Positions 46,951 through 55,432 of a DNA stretch of 57,848 bases are shown piece by piece. Below the pieces are notes generated by a model. It was not told where the DNA came from and did no database searches. It worked only from the letters and a program-made list of their open reading frames with translations. How positions within the stretch are numbered: position 1 is the first letter of the stretch; the number at the start of each line of letters is the position of its first letter. Source of the stretch: an uncultured Candidatus Saccharibacteria bacterium (GTDB lineage Bacteria; Patescibacteriota; Saccharimonadia; Saccharimonadales; Saccharimonadaceae); contig CAMZIL010000001.1 in NCBI GenBank assembly GCA_947307225.1, positions 284,120 to 341,967 on the forward strand, read 5' to 3'. Position numbers and translations under genes: made by a program.

Positions 46951-48138
46951 ATGTACGAAATTAGCTTAGTACCAGATGTAAAATCCGAATTGATCAAGAA
47001 GCTCAAGCTTCGCAACTTTGTATTCTTGGTTTGTTTGATTGTTGCCGCATCCTGTGGTGGCGTATTCCTAATCCTCTTTGGTATCACCGGTGGCCAGGGT
47101 TTAACGCTCAAGGCCCAGGATAAGGAAATGGCTTGTCGCTCCGATGGAATTCTCAAGGACAAGAATGATAGATGCGATTCCAGCTATGGCACCGCTATCA
47201 TGAAGTTCGAAAACGAGAAAGAACTTTTGACGATCCAGGATCAGATGAAGAACCTTTCCTATTTGAATGGTAGCAAGATTAAGATCTCTCGCGTCTTTAA
47301 TATCATGGACACGATTCTTCCACGTATGGACCGCGGTGATGATAATACGATTCAGATCAACAAATTGACGACTGATATTAGCAATAATACTTTGTTCTTT
47401 GAAGCAATGGGCTATTCCTCTAATAATATTGGCTATCGCGCGCTTGAGGCATTCAAGAAGAATGCAGCCCGTGCTTACTATGATTACGGTAGCTATATGC
47501 GCCAGGATTATGAAACCGGCGATTTCGTAGCAATCCCAAGCTTCTGTATTACTGAGGAGAGAGATAAGGCGGGTATTCTTTATGGTATTTACCACAAGGG
47601 TATGCCTGGCTGTGAAGCTCCAATGGTGGAGAAGGAAGAGGATGAGACTGTCGATTCCGAAGAGGAAGACGAGGATGTCGCTGAGGACGAAGAAGAAACT
47701 GAGGCCGGCGAAACAAAGAAGAATGAAATCCAGGATATCCGTATTCGCCGCACCTACAACGATTCTTCCGATCGCGATGACTATAAGAACGGCAACGACC
47801 GCTACGCAGCTGAAGGTGCAGAGAAAATCAAGGGCTACTATTTTGAGAGTAAGTGCTTGCAGTATGATGAAAAAGGCAAGTTTGACGAGCCTTCCACGCT
47901 CAGCACATGCCCACTCTTGACGGAGGATCCATCAATCTCTAACTCTTCGTATGGCCGTGATAACGATGAGCGTATGGTGCTCACGTTCTCGGCAAGCCTT
48001 AACATTTCGAAAGACGTTTTCCTATCATCGAATAAACACATGGTTGTTGTTGGCCCAACACGCCAGAACGTGACGGATAGCTACATCCAGATCAGAGGCA
48101 TGTTTGCTCAAGCAGCGCATGATACGGAGGAGAAATAA
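46951..48138 (+). CDS. pilN: PilN-like pilus alignment protein with a long outer domain
   Basis: 395 residues. The short cytoplasmic N-terminus (MYEISLVPDVKSELIKK) resembles the INLLP segment by which PilN contacts PilM. A single span follows at about 23-48. The outer part holds a coiled region and a ferredoxin-like domain, plus an acidic insertion (about 228-255, many E and D) and a further C-terminal section. Usual PilN proteins have about 180-220 residues, so this one is unusually long. The start has GAGGT 6 nt upstream, 3 nt after pilM. The gene name rests on position and topology rather than on sequence identity. Confidence 0.75.
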   Translation: MYEISLVPDVKSELIKKLKLRNFVFLVCLIVAASCGGVFLILFGITGGQGLTLKAQDKEMACRSDGILKDKNDRCDSSYGTAIMKFENEKELLTIQDQMKNLSYLNGSKIKISRVFNIMDTILPRMDRGDDNTIQINKLTTDISNNTLFFEAMGYSSNNIGYRALEAFKKNAARAYYDYGSYMRQDYETGDFVAIPSFCITEERDKAGILYGIYHKGMPGCEAPMVEKEEDETVDSEEEDEDVAEDEEETEAGETKKNEIQDIRIRRTYNDSSDRDDYKNGNDRYAAEGAEKIKGYYFESKCLQYDEKGKFDEPSTLSTCPLLTEDPSISNSSYGRDNDERMVLTFSASLNISKDVFLSSNKHMVVVGPTRQNVTDSYIQIRGMFAQAAHDTEEK

Positions 48139-48983
48139 TGGCTGGTAAAACTGATGCCGCAAAAGGTAAGGGTAAAGGCGTAGCTTTTGCCAAGTGGGCA
48201 AAGATCGATAGCGCTCAGCGCAATATGTTCTTGGCTGTTTGTGGCGCTTCCATTGTACTCGGTATCACGGTTGTTGGTATTGTATATTTTGCAAAGGTAA
48301 TTGCCTTTAACGGAAAATTGATTGGCGAAAAAGATCAGGTTATTAAAGATTACAAGTCTATTCAGACTAGCCTAGAGAACATCTCTAATAGCGTTAGGGA
48401 GCTCGCGACGAACGAAAGCCTTGAGGCAGTTGGTCGTACTCGTGCAACCGATTGTCTTTCTCGTACCAATGAGAACATCCTAGGTGATGATGCGATTCAG
48501 GATGTGGAGCTCGCTCGCGTCTGTACGGCTCTTCGTGTTATTCCAGACGCAATTCCATCATCTGAAAACCTTGAGGCTACGATGTCTAGCGTTAACCAGC
48601 TTCTTCTTTGGAGCGACCCTTCTCTTAGGATTGAGGGTATCGTTATCCAGGAGCTTGAAACTGACGAAACTATTAGCGTCGAACACGAAGATGGCACTAC
48701 GACCCCTACGACTTTGAAGCCAATTGGCGCTTCGGTCTCTCTTGATGACTCAGTGCCAAAGGTCCAGAAGGCGATGGATACCATTGAGAATTCCATTCGT
48801 AACTTCGACATTATGTCGGCAACGATTGAGTATTCTGGCGAGGACTTCGTCTATTCCGATACGGTTAAGCTTTCGGCCATTTACCGCAGCTACTACTCGT
48901 CATCGATTAATATCGAGAAGAAGTCGAAGAAGGTTTGTGCCGACGATACTAGCGAGAAATGTACAGGAAGGAGGAGTCGCTAA
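48138..48983 (+). CDS. pilO: PilO-like pilus alignment protein
   Basis: 281 residues with a basic cytoplasmic N-terminus (about 1-30), one span (about 31-55), a helical coiled segment (KLIGEKDQVIKDYKSIQTSLENISNSVREL) and an outer alpha/beta domain. This matches PilO topology, and the gene lies in the canonical place after pilN. It overlaps pilN by one base (TAATG). Two cysteine pairs may form disulfides, which fits the DsbA-like oxidase downstream. Sequence identity to known PilO is low. Confidence 0.72.
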   Translation: MAGKTDAAKGKGKGVAFAKWAKIDSAQRNMFLAVCGASIVLGITVVGIVYFAKVIAFNGKLIGEKDQVIKDYKSIQTSLENISNSVRELATNESLEAVGRTRATDCLSRTNENILGDDAIQDVELARVCTALRVIPDAIPSSENLEATMSSVNQLLLWSDPSLRIEGIVIQELETDETISVEHEDGTTTPTTLKPIGASVSLDDSVPKVQKAMDTIENSIRNFDIMSATIEYSGEDFVYSDTVKLSAIYRSYYSSSINIEKKSKKVCADDTSEKCTGRRSR

Positions 48984-49312
48984 TGAAGAATACTGATATT
49001 GCAATGGTTATTCTCATTGCTGCTATTTCTGTCGTTGCTTCCTACCTAATCGGCAACGCGATTCTCGGTGATCCAAATAATCGCGTAGAGAATATTTCCT
49101 ACATGGACCCAATTAGTAGCGATATTGAGCAGCCAGATCTCGAAACGTTCAACCCATACACTCTTAACCCAACAGTTGAGATTTATGTTGGTAACTGTGG
49201 CCCAATGGAAAAATGGAACGCCGATAAGCGTGTTTGTGAGCCAAAAGACACTGAGGAAAAAGATTCTGATGAATCTTCGAATGAGGATTCGTCAACGACT
49301 GGAGATGAGTAA
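48983..49312 (+). CDS. Small one-span acidic protein in the pil operon, 109 aa
   Basis: No family is recognised. A membrane span lies at about 6-28, followed by a Pro/Asn-rich outer segment, a two-cysteine loop (NCGPMEKWNADKRVC) and a strongly acidic Ser/Asp/Glu tail. It stands where pilP or pilQ would be in other bacteria, but it lacks a lipoprotein signal. The start at 48983 overlaps the pilO stop (TAATG) and has GGAGG in front. It also overlaps pilB by TAATG. An unknown pilus component is the most natural reading. Confidence 0.75.
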   Translation: MKNTDIAMVILIAAISVVASYLIGNAILGDPNNRVENISYMDPISSDIEQPDLETFNPYTLNPTVEIYVGNCGPMEKWNADKRVCEPKDTEEKDSDESSNEDSSTTGDE

Positions 49313-51066
49313 TGCTGCTCTCGAGAGAGCAACAGGATAATATCGTAAAACTCCTTCTTGAGGATGGTCTTGTTGATGGCGCAATCGTCAAAAAGACTTA
49401 TGCCGAGGTAGAGAAGAGCGGTCAGCCAATTTTGGCTGCACTAAAGTCGAAGAACCATGTAACCGATGATGCGGTACAGCATGCAACGGCAATCGTTACT
49501 AAGACGCCATATATTGATCTCCGCAACATCAAGTTTGATAAAGAGAAACTACTCAAGATTCCGCAGGAAGTTGCTGAGCGACAAAAAGTAGTCCCGCTTG
49601 GGCTTCAAGCTGGACAGCTTGTTGTGGCTGTTTTGGACCCTACGAACATCCAGCGCATGGATTATATCTCTACGCTCGTAAAGATGCCTGTGCGTCCAAT
49701 GATGACGTCTGAAGCAGGTATTCAGAATGCAATGATGCAGTACGTTGCTGACCTTAAGGATGTCGATAAGGTCGCAAAGCGTGAAGAGCAAGAGAAGAAG
49801 ATCAGTAGTGAAGCCCAGACGATTACGCAGGATTCGCCAATTTCGAAGGCTTTGACCTCGATTCTCGATTATGCCGCAAAGTCCAAGGCTTCGGATATTC
49901 ACATTGAGCCGCTAGAGAAGTCTCTAGTTATTCGTTGCCGTATCGATGGCGTGCTTCGCAAGACGATGGAATTACCAAAGTCGATTGAGCCGGCATTGAT
50001 TTCGCGCATCAAGATTATGGCGAAACTAAAGATCGATGAACACCGTATTCCGCAGGATGGTCAGTTCGCCGTGATTGTTAATGATAATGAGATTGACCTT
50101 CGTATTGCGACTTCGCCAGTTGTTTGGGGCGAGCAGGTCGTTATCCGTCTTTTGGATAAGTCTGGTACCTCTATGGAAGTCGAGTCGATGGGTATGGTCG
50201 GTAAGGCCTTGGCGGATGTTACGGAAGGTATTTCGCGTCCAAATGGCATGATTTTGACGTCTGGTCCTACCGGTTCCGGTAAGTCCACGACGCTTTACGC
50301 TTTGATTAAGAAGATTAAGGACGAAACGATTAACATTGTCACGCTCGAGGATCCGGTCGAGTACAAGATGGATGGCGTGAATCAGATTCAGATTAATACT
50401 GATGCCGGTTTGACCTTTGCGTCCGGTCTTCGTTCTATCTTGCGTCAGGACCCTGACGTAGTGATGGTCGGTGAGATTCGCGACTCTGAAACGGCAAACC
50501 TTGCGGTGCAGGCAGCACTTACGGGTCACTTGGTGTTCTCGACATTACACACCAACTCTGCGGCAGGTATTTTGCCTCGTCTTCTCGATATGGGCATTGA
50601 GCCATTCTTGATTGCTTCGACTTTGAATACAGTTATTGGTCAGCGTCTTGCGCGCCGCGTTGCTGAACGTCGCGAGAGCTATCAGTCGTCTGATTTAGAG
50701 ACGGCTTCAATCAAACAGATCGTAGGGAACTTGTTGCCACAATCCGCTTCTGAAGTTGCCGCAAAATCTGAACAGCTTGGTTACGGTACTTTGCCGATTG
50801 CGACGAGTCCAAACTTCACCTTGGTGAAGGGCCTCGATACCGATGATGCGCCTGGCGGCTACCAAGGCCGCGTGGGTCTCTACGAGACGATTTCCGTTGA
50901 TGAGGATATTCAGAAATTGATTGTTGCGCACGCGACCTCTGGTGACATTATGCGCGTTGCAAAGATGAAGGGTACGATTACGATGCGCCAAGACGGCACA
51001 CTAAAAGCCCTCACCGGTCTTACGACGATGGATGAAGTCAATCGCGTTGCAAGCGATTTGGCTTAA
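49312..51066 (+). CDS. pilB: Pilus extension ATPase PilB (GspE/PulE family)
   Basis: 584 residues. The N-terminal T2SSE_N/MshEN-type domain lies at about 1-150. The ATPase shows Walker A TSGPTGSGKST (about 320-330), the Asp box ETINIVTLEDPVE, Walker B RQDPDVVMVGEIRDSETA and the His box LVFSTLHTN. The zinc-binding four-cysteine motif usual in PilB and GspE (after RRL) is missing: the equivalent region, from RRVAERRESYQ to GGYQGRVGLYE, holds no cysteine. The gene is coupled to the small gene upstream and ends 8 bp from the convergent dsbA-like gene. Confidence 0.95.
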   Translation: MLLSREQQDNIVKLLLEDGLVDGAIVKKTYAEVEKSGQPILAALKSKNHVTDDAVQHATAIVTKTPYIDLRNIKFDKEKLLKIPQEVAERQKVVPLGLQAGQLVVAVLDPTNIQRMDYISTLVKMPVRPMMTSEAGIQNAMMQYVADLKDVDKVAKREEQEKKISSEAQTITQDSPISKALTSILDYAAKSKASDIHIEPLEKSLVIRCRIDGVLRKTMELPKSIEPALISRIKIMAKLKIDEHRIPQDGQFAVIVNDNEIDLRIATSPVVWGEQVVIRLLDKSGTSMEVESMGMVGKALADVTEGISRPNGMILTSGPTGSGKSTTLYALIKKIKDETINIVTLEDPVEYKMDGVNQIQINTDAGLTFASGLRSILRQDPDVVMVGEIRDSETANLAVQAALTGHLVFSTLHTNSAAGILPRLLDMGIEPFLIASTLNTVIGQRLARRVAERRESYQSSDLETASIKQIVGNLLPQSASEVAAKSEQLGYGTLPIATSPNFTLVKGLDTDDAPGGYQGRVGLYETISVDEDIQKLIVAHATSGDIMRVAKMKGTITMRQDGTLKALTGLTTMDEVNRVASDLA

Positions 51067-51074
51067 TATTTGTA

Positions 51075-51908
51075 TTATTTATCGAGTTGTTCGTCAATTG
51101 CGTCTCGGAGGGCCGTTAGCAGGCCATTGAGAGAGTCAAATGAGATTTCTTCGCCATTGACATAGATGGACGGAGTGCCGGCGATTTTTTGGTAGTTTCT
51201 GCCAAGCATGGTGTCGAATTCGATTTTCTTAGAAAGCTTTGAGTTGTCGAGGTTATCTTTGAATTTATCGACGTCGCCATCTGGCGCAACTTCTTCGAAG
51301 ATCTCGGCAAACTTTTTGTTTAGTTTGCTCTTGCTAGAGATATCCATCCAGGAGTAGCGCTGAGCAAAGAGTTCCTCGGCCATATCCCAGAAATAGCCTT
51401 GAAGACCAGCGCTTTCGGCGGCCATAGAAGCGGCCTTTGCGTTCACGTGATAGCTGAGAGGGAAGTTACGATAAACGAATGCTACATCTTTTTTGTATTC
51501 TTTGTAGATTTGTGACATGTAAGGCATGACGGAGGCGCAGCCAGGGCACTGGAAGTCGGCGTATTCGACGACAACGACCCTGGAGTCTTTATTGCCACGA
51601 ACATGATCGCCAATACCGCCGTTGTCGGAATTGCCACCGATGATGGTATTTACGCGTTTTTTGTAGTTGATATTGTCGCCATCTTTGTCTTTTTCGTCTT
51701 CAATGACGCTAATATCTTCGTCGGATTTGGATTTTTTGGTAACGTCGTCTTTCGCGCCAGCGAAAATACAGACAAGAACGACAGTGACAGCAATGATAAT
51801 TGCAACGGAAATAATAAGGATAATAATGGCTACCTTGTTGCTGGATGGTTTATTGACCTCAGCGACAGGAGCGGTTTGTTCTCGGTTCATAATTGACATG
51901 TCGTTCAT
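51075..51908 (-). CDS. DsbA-family thiol oxidoreductase, membrane anchored
   Basis: 277 residues. An N-terminal span at about 25-50 is followed by a charged linker and a DsbA-type thioredoxin fold (about 95-275). The active site CPGC lies in EYADFQCPGCASVMPY. The helical insertion and the cis-Pro loop GTPSIYVNG are present. It should form disulfides in secreted proteins, such as the pilus proteins and surface proteins encoded nearby. The start at 51908 is 6 nt after a TATAAT, so the nearby ATG at 51899 is less likely. VKOR or DsbB partners are not in the window. Confidence 0.92.
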   Translation of the reverse strand: MNDMSIMNREQTAPVAEVNKPSSNKVAIIILIISVAIIIAVTVVLVCIFAGAKDDVTKKSKSDEDISVIEDEKDKDGDNINYKKRVNTIIGGNSDNGGIGDHVRGNKDSRVVVVEYADFQCPGCASVMPYMSQIYKEYKKDVAFVYRNFPLSYHVNAKAASMAAESAGLQGYFWDMAEELFAQRYSWMDISSKSKLNKKFAEIFEEVAPDGDVDKFKDNLDNSKLSKKIEFDTMLGRNYQKIAGTPSIYVNGEEISFDSLNGLLTALRDAIDEQLDK

Positions 51909-51920
51909 GGTTATATTATA
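51909..51920 (-). promoter_or_regulatory. Leaderless promoter of the DsbA-like gene
   Basis: On the minus strand TATAAT (51915-51920) is followed by 6 nt and the ATG. Confidence 0.7.
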
Positions 51921-51965
51921 GAACAGAATAGTTTATCAGAGGTATTTTTTCTTTTATTATGCTTA

Positions 51966-51974
51966 TGTTATAAT
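51966..51974 (+). promoter_or_regulatory. Extended -10 promoter of the LRR surface gene
   Basis: TGTTATAAT (TATAAT 51969-51974) lies in the GCTTATGnTATAAT context. The leader is about 35-40 nt, with GAGGGCG before the ATG. Confidence 0.65.
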
Positions 51975-52014
51975 AGTTGCAATACATAGGTTCCACGGGT
52001 CAAAAAGAGGGCGT

Positions 52015-54441
52015 ATGAAAAGAGAAAAACAAAAATCAAAGAAAGTTTGGTGTGCTTTCTGGGTAACGCTTTTTGCTGTTTGTGGTTTTTGTTTAATTAC
52101 AAACCAGAAACAGGCTATTGCCGATGAGCGCAATTATAAAGAAGTTGGAAGTGAAAAGAAGCTATACGACACAATGGCCGGTCTCTCGAAGGGCAAGTTC
52201 CCCTCAGAGAATAGTAATATAAATAGTCTGCACGGTGTTTATACGTTAGATGAGCATTCTGACGAGCAGTATCCAGTTCATTTTTATAGTGGTAGCAGGA
52301 TCGGCCTATATAACCATGTTCGTTTTGCGGGTTTTTGCTGGATGGCCGTGAGGACTACTACAAATGGTGGCGTGAAGCTTATTTATAATGGGACTCCATT
52401 CAGTGACGGGAGGTGTCCTGACGGCACGCGGCAAGACCAAAGTAGGATTGGTGTTAGCGCTTGGAACAGTGATTATTTGGGAATAGAAAAGGCCGGCTAC
52501 ATGTACGGCGATGGCGATGATACTCCGGTTGAGAGTATACGTGACCACCTGTATTTTACTCGCAACAGAGAAGTATATGGTCATGACGTAGAGTGGGATG
52601 GGACGCAGTATACTTTGGTTGATACGATTACGGTGGGTTATATTAATTCTACCTCTAACAATTTATCTTCCGAACTTCAGCCATTTGCGACACACCACTA
52701 CACTTGCGGTTCGACGAGCACGACTTGCACGCAAGTGTATTATCTCTATAACCCTGACGGTAGTGCCAAGGTGCTCTCTAATGGCCAAAAATATGACGTA
52801 ATTCAAGAGAAAATGTTTAGCGGGTATAACCATAGCTCTCTTGTTAAAACGATGGTGGATAATTGGTACGCGGCAAATATGCGCGGTTATACGTCGCAGC
52901 TCGAGGATGCGGTTTATTGTAGCGATAGAACGCTCAAGACTGGCCCTTTTGTCTCGAATGATGAATCGATTGTGGGTAGTGGGCTGTTTGCTTCTTTTTG
53001 GAGAAACAGCAATGGTGTCTATAGCGTTGATTGCTCGAATGCACGGGATGCTTTCACGGTGAGCGGCGTTAATGGCAACGGAAAGCTTACGTATCCGGTC
53101 GGCCTGTTAACGATGGACGAAGCGCGCTTGGCTGGGACTAGCATTGCTTATGGATATCTATCGATGTCGACTCAGTCGTCTTCTAGCTCCACTACTCATT
53201 CATGGTCGATGTCGCCATATACGGTTATAAATAGCTCTAGCAGAGGCACGTTATATATGATTGCCAGGAACGGCATGGGGGGCGATTTCAAGGCGGCTAC
53301 ATATACGGAAACGGGCTCCGTCAGGCCGGTCGTCACGGTAAACAAGGATGCATTGGTCTATTGCGGTAGCGGCACCACGACGGAACCATATGCTTTGGCC
53401 GACGAATACTGTGACCATATTTACGTTGAAGATGGCGATATGTATAAAGCGTTGCGTGATTGCGATTTGGAAAAATGTCCTGAGTTGAAAAAAGACGCGT
53501 TCTTTGACGATGAAGAACAAATGATCCGATTGCCGGCGATTTCGCATGTTTATGATTTGAATCTCGACAATAGCAATCTAAAGGATGTTAGCGATTTGGT
53601 GGTATTCGAGAAACTAAAAAATCTGAGTTTAAGAAATAATCATATTGAAGACATTTCGCCGTTGGTGTCATTTACAAATCTCGAGAGTACAATACAATTA
53701 GCGGGAAATAATATTTGGGATACGGATCCGATTAGCGATATTTGCGCGGCGCGTGTGGACCATTTCTATGATTGGTGGTGGGATATGGAGTTTACGCCAG
53801 AGCCATGCGCGGATGGTAGCTATGATGGTGCACTTAACTTAGCATTTGATTGGATAACGAGCCAAAAACTTGAGGATTATTATGAGGAAGAGACATATGA
53901 GCTGCCAAGTACTATGCTAGTGGCGCGGTATTTGACCGAGATGGTCTTTGACTATCAGCCAGTAGAGGATGAAAATGCTTGTAATCCAGAGATTGAGTGG
54001 TGCTACGAGCCATATTATCGTTACGATTATGACGATGAAATAACGCCTGCGGTTGATATAGCGCAGTATTTCGACGATAGTATAAAGCCGAAGGATTTGT
54101 TATACATCAAGAATGCTACGCTTGAGACTGGTGATGAATTTGATACCTTGCATATGTCAGATTTGTCGAAGGAGGTTGTATTGTCCTATCGGATTAGCTG
54201 GAAGAAGTTGTTTGGCAGTAATTGGGACACAATGGATGCCAATATGAAAGCGGACATAATATCTCGTACCGGCGGAAATGGGGAATATTGGGAGATTGCT
54301 ACTATTATGCTGCATCCAACACATGAGCCGGTGCCGGAATCACCACAAACGATGGATAACATTATTACTGGCGTTATCGGTTTGGCTACGACTCTATTCG
54401 GCGGTTTCGTAGTATTTAGATCTGTCGCGAAGAGAAGATAG
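52015..54441 (+). CDS. Cell-surface protein with leucine-rich repeats and C-terminal span
   Basis: 808 residues. A signal segment (about 10-37) leads to a large N-terminal domain (about 45-470) rich in G, S, T and Y that I cannot name. It contains many paired cysteines, and ends with DSVRPVVTVNKDALVYCGSG-like sequence seen in Firmicutes surface proteins. Internalin-type LRR units lie at about 498-560 (LKNLSLRNNHIEDISPL). An acidic Tyr/Glu-rich domain and a beta segment precede a C-terminal span (about 780-800) and the tail AKRR. It is a single-gene unit with terminator. A role in adhesion or host contact is inferred. Confidence 0.8.
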   Translation: MKREKQKSKKVWCAFWVTLFAVCGFCLITNQKQAIADERNYKEVGSEKKLYDTMAGLSKGKFPSENSNINSLHGVYTLDEHSDEQYPVHFYSGSRIGLYNHVRFAGFCWMAVRTTTNGGVKLIYNGTPFSDGRCPDGTRQDQSRIGVSAWNSDYLGIEKAGYMYGDGDDTPVESIRDHLYFTRNREVYGHDVEWDGTQYTLVDTITVGYINSTSNNLSSELQPFATHHYTCGSTSTTCTQVYYLYNPDGSAKVLSNGQKYDVIQEKMFSGYNHSSLVKTMVDNWYAANMRGYTSQLEDAVYCSDRTLKTGPFVSNDESIVGSGLFASFWRNSNGVYSVDCSNARDAFTVSGVNGNGKLTYPVGLLTMDEARLAGTSIAYGYLSMSTQSSSSSTTHSWSMSPYTVINSSSRGTLYMIARNGMGGDFKAATYTETGSVRPVVTVNKDALVYCGSGTTTEPYALADEYCDHIYVEDGDMYKALRDCDLEKCPELKKDAFFDDEEQMIRLPAISHVYDLNLDNSNLKDVSDLVVFEKLKNLSLRNNHIEDISPLVSFTNLESTIQLAGNNIWDTDPISDICAARVDHFYDWWWDMEFTPEPCADGSYDGALNLAFDWITSQKLEDYYEEETYELPSTMLVARYLTEMVFDYQPVEDENACNPEIEWCYEPYYRYDYDDEITPAVDIAQYFDDSIKPKDLLYIKNATLETGDEFDTLHMSDLSKEVVLSYRISWKKLFGSNWDTMDANMKADIISRTGGNGEYWEIATIMLHPTHEPVPESPQTMDNIITGVIGLATTLFGGFVVFRSVAKRR

Positions 54442-54454
54442 CAAAAAATGGAAT

Positions 54455-54484
54455 AAAAAATAGCCCCTACGGGGGTTGTTTTTT
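54455..54484 (+). terminator. Intrinsic terminator of the LRR surface gene
   Basis: AGCCCC pairs with GGGGTT around TACG (54462-54477), followed by GTTTTTTC and preceded by an A run. Its end touches the 3' end of tRNA-Gly on the other strand. Confidence 0.8.
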
Positions 54485-54485
54485 C

Positions 54486-54560
54486 TGGTGCGGGTTGAGA
54501 GAGTCGAACTCTCATGTTGAGTTTGGAAAACTCACATAATAACCGTTATATGAAACTCGC
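54486..54560 (-). tRNA. tRNA-Gly (TCC)
   Basis: The anticodon stem TGAGT/ACTCA with loop TTTCCAA gives anticodon UCC. The T arm GAGAG-TTCGACT-CTCTC and an encoded CCA are clear. The acceptor stem GCGAGTT/AACCCGC has one A-C mismatch at the fourth pair. The D arm is AT-rich and the discriminator is A. These features are unusual for a bacterial tRNA-Gly but do not look like decay. Confidence 0.85.
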
Positions 54561-54576
54561 AAATTGCTAATACGTA

Positions 54577-54654
54577 TGGGGTGGGTAAAAGGGTTCGAAC
54601 CTTCGACCTTCGGTGCCACAAACCGACGCTCTAACCAGCTGAGCTATACCCACC
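54577..54654 (-). tRNA. tRNA-His (GTG)
   Basis: The anticodon stem TCGGT/ACCGA with loop TTGTGGC gives GUG. The acceptor end has the extra G at -1 opposite C73, the identity mark of tRNA-His. D arm, T arm (TTCGAAC) and encoded CCA are all regular. It lies upstream of tRNA-Gly in the same direction, 16 bp away. Confidence 0.97.
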
Positions 54655-54691
54655 AAGGGATACGTACCATGGAATTATATCAGATTTTCGC

Positions 54692-55432
54692 TTAATGCGC
54701 AAAGACTAATAGATAGGCGAGGTAGCCTAGACCGCCGCCGGCAAGGATAACGCCGAGAACGATGAGAGTCCAAAGCCAACCGGATTGTTTCTTTGGATCC
54801 TGAGTAACAATATGTTTTTTAGCGTTTTCAGTTGCGCGCGCAGGGTTTTTCTGGCTGTAAATATTGTGCGTGCTACGAAGAGCAGAAGTGCTGGTCTCTG
54901 GAATGCGCTTGCCAAGTGGGCGCTTTTCAACCTTTGCATTAGTCATGAAAGGAGAGCGACCGCCGAGGGAATAATTATTTGCATTTGGTGCTTCGCGCTT
55001 CTTTAGAATCGGTTCTGGTTTTGGTTCTTCCTTTGGCTCAGCTTTTTCAACTGGCTTTGGAGCCGGTTTTGCGACAGGCTTTGCGGCGGGGCGCATAACA
55101 GGTTTACTGACTGGTCTTGCGGCAGCGATAGTAGGTTTCGCAACAGTTTTCGTGACTGGTTTTACGGCCGGGCGGCTTGCAAGACGCTTGATTGGTGCTG
55201 GAGCGGGACGTTTAGCGACAGCTTTCTTAGCTGGGGCAGGGGAAACAGACTTGCGTGGGGCAAAATCCATAACAACACCGCGATGTGCGGGCTTTGCGGC
55301 AGCTTTTTGCGGCGCTTTAGGAGTAGCGACCGGTTTTTGAGCCGGTGTTGACTGTGCCTTTGTGGCGTTGCGGGCGCTGATTGCTGCGTTTACTGCTTTG
55401 TCTAGTTCGTCGTAGTCAATGTTATCGCTCAT
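54692..55432 (-). CDS. Ala/Pro/Lys-rich protein with C-terminal membrane span
   Basis: 246 residues. A short acidic start (SDNIDYDELDKAVNAAISAR) is followed by about 120 residues made mainly of A, P, K and V (repeats of the type KPVAKPA), a less biased segment (about 150-205) and a single span at about 220-243. It is predicted to be a cytoplasmic, extended, positively charged rod fixed to the membrane, reminiscent of TonB-like or histone-like low-complexity tails. No family is recognised. It overlaps tpiA by 4 nt. Confidence 0.75.
   Translation of the reverse strand: MSDNIDYDELDKAVNAAISARNATKAQSTPAQKPVATPKAPQKAAAKPAHRGVVMDFAPRKSVSPAPAKKAVAKRPAPAPIKRLASRPAVKPVTKTVAKPTIAAARPVSKPVMRPAAKPVAKPAPKPVEKAEPKEEPKPEPILKKREAPNANNYSLGGRSPFMTNAKVEKRPLGKRIPETSTSALRSTHNIYSQKNPARATENAKKHIVTQDPKKQSGWLWTLIVLGVILAGGGLGYLAYLLVFAH

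Noticed and set aside
54486-54560. Evidence for UGA recoding as glycine, as in some candidate phyla
   Set aside because: The anticodon is UCC, not UCA, and TGA is used as a stop at several genes with a terminator at that point.
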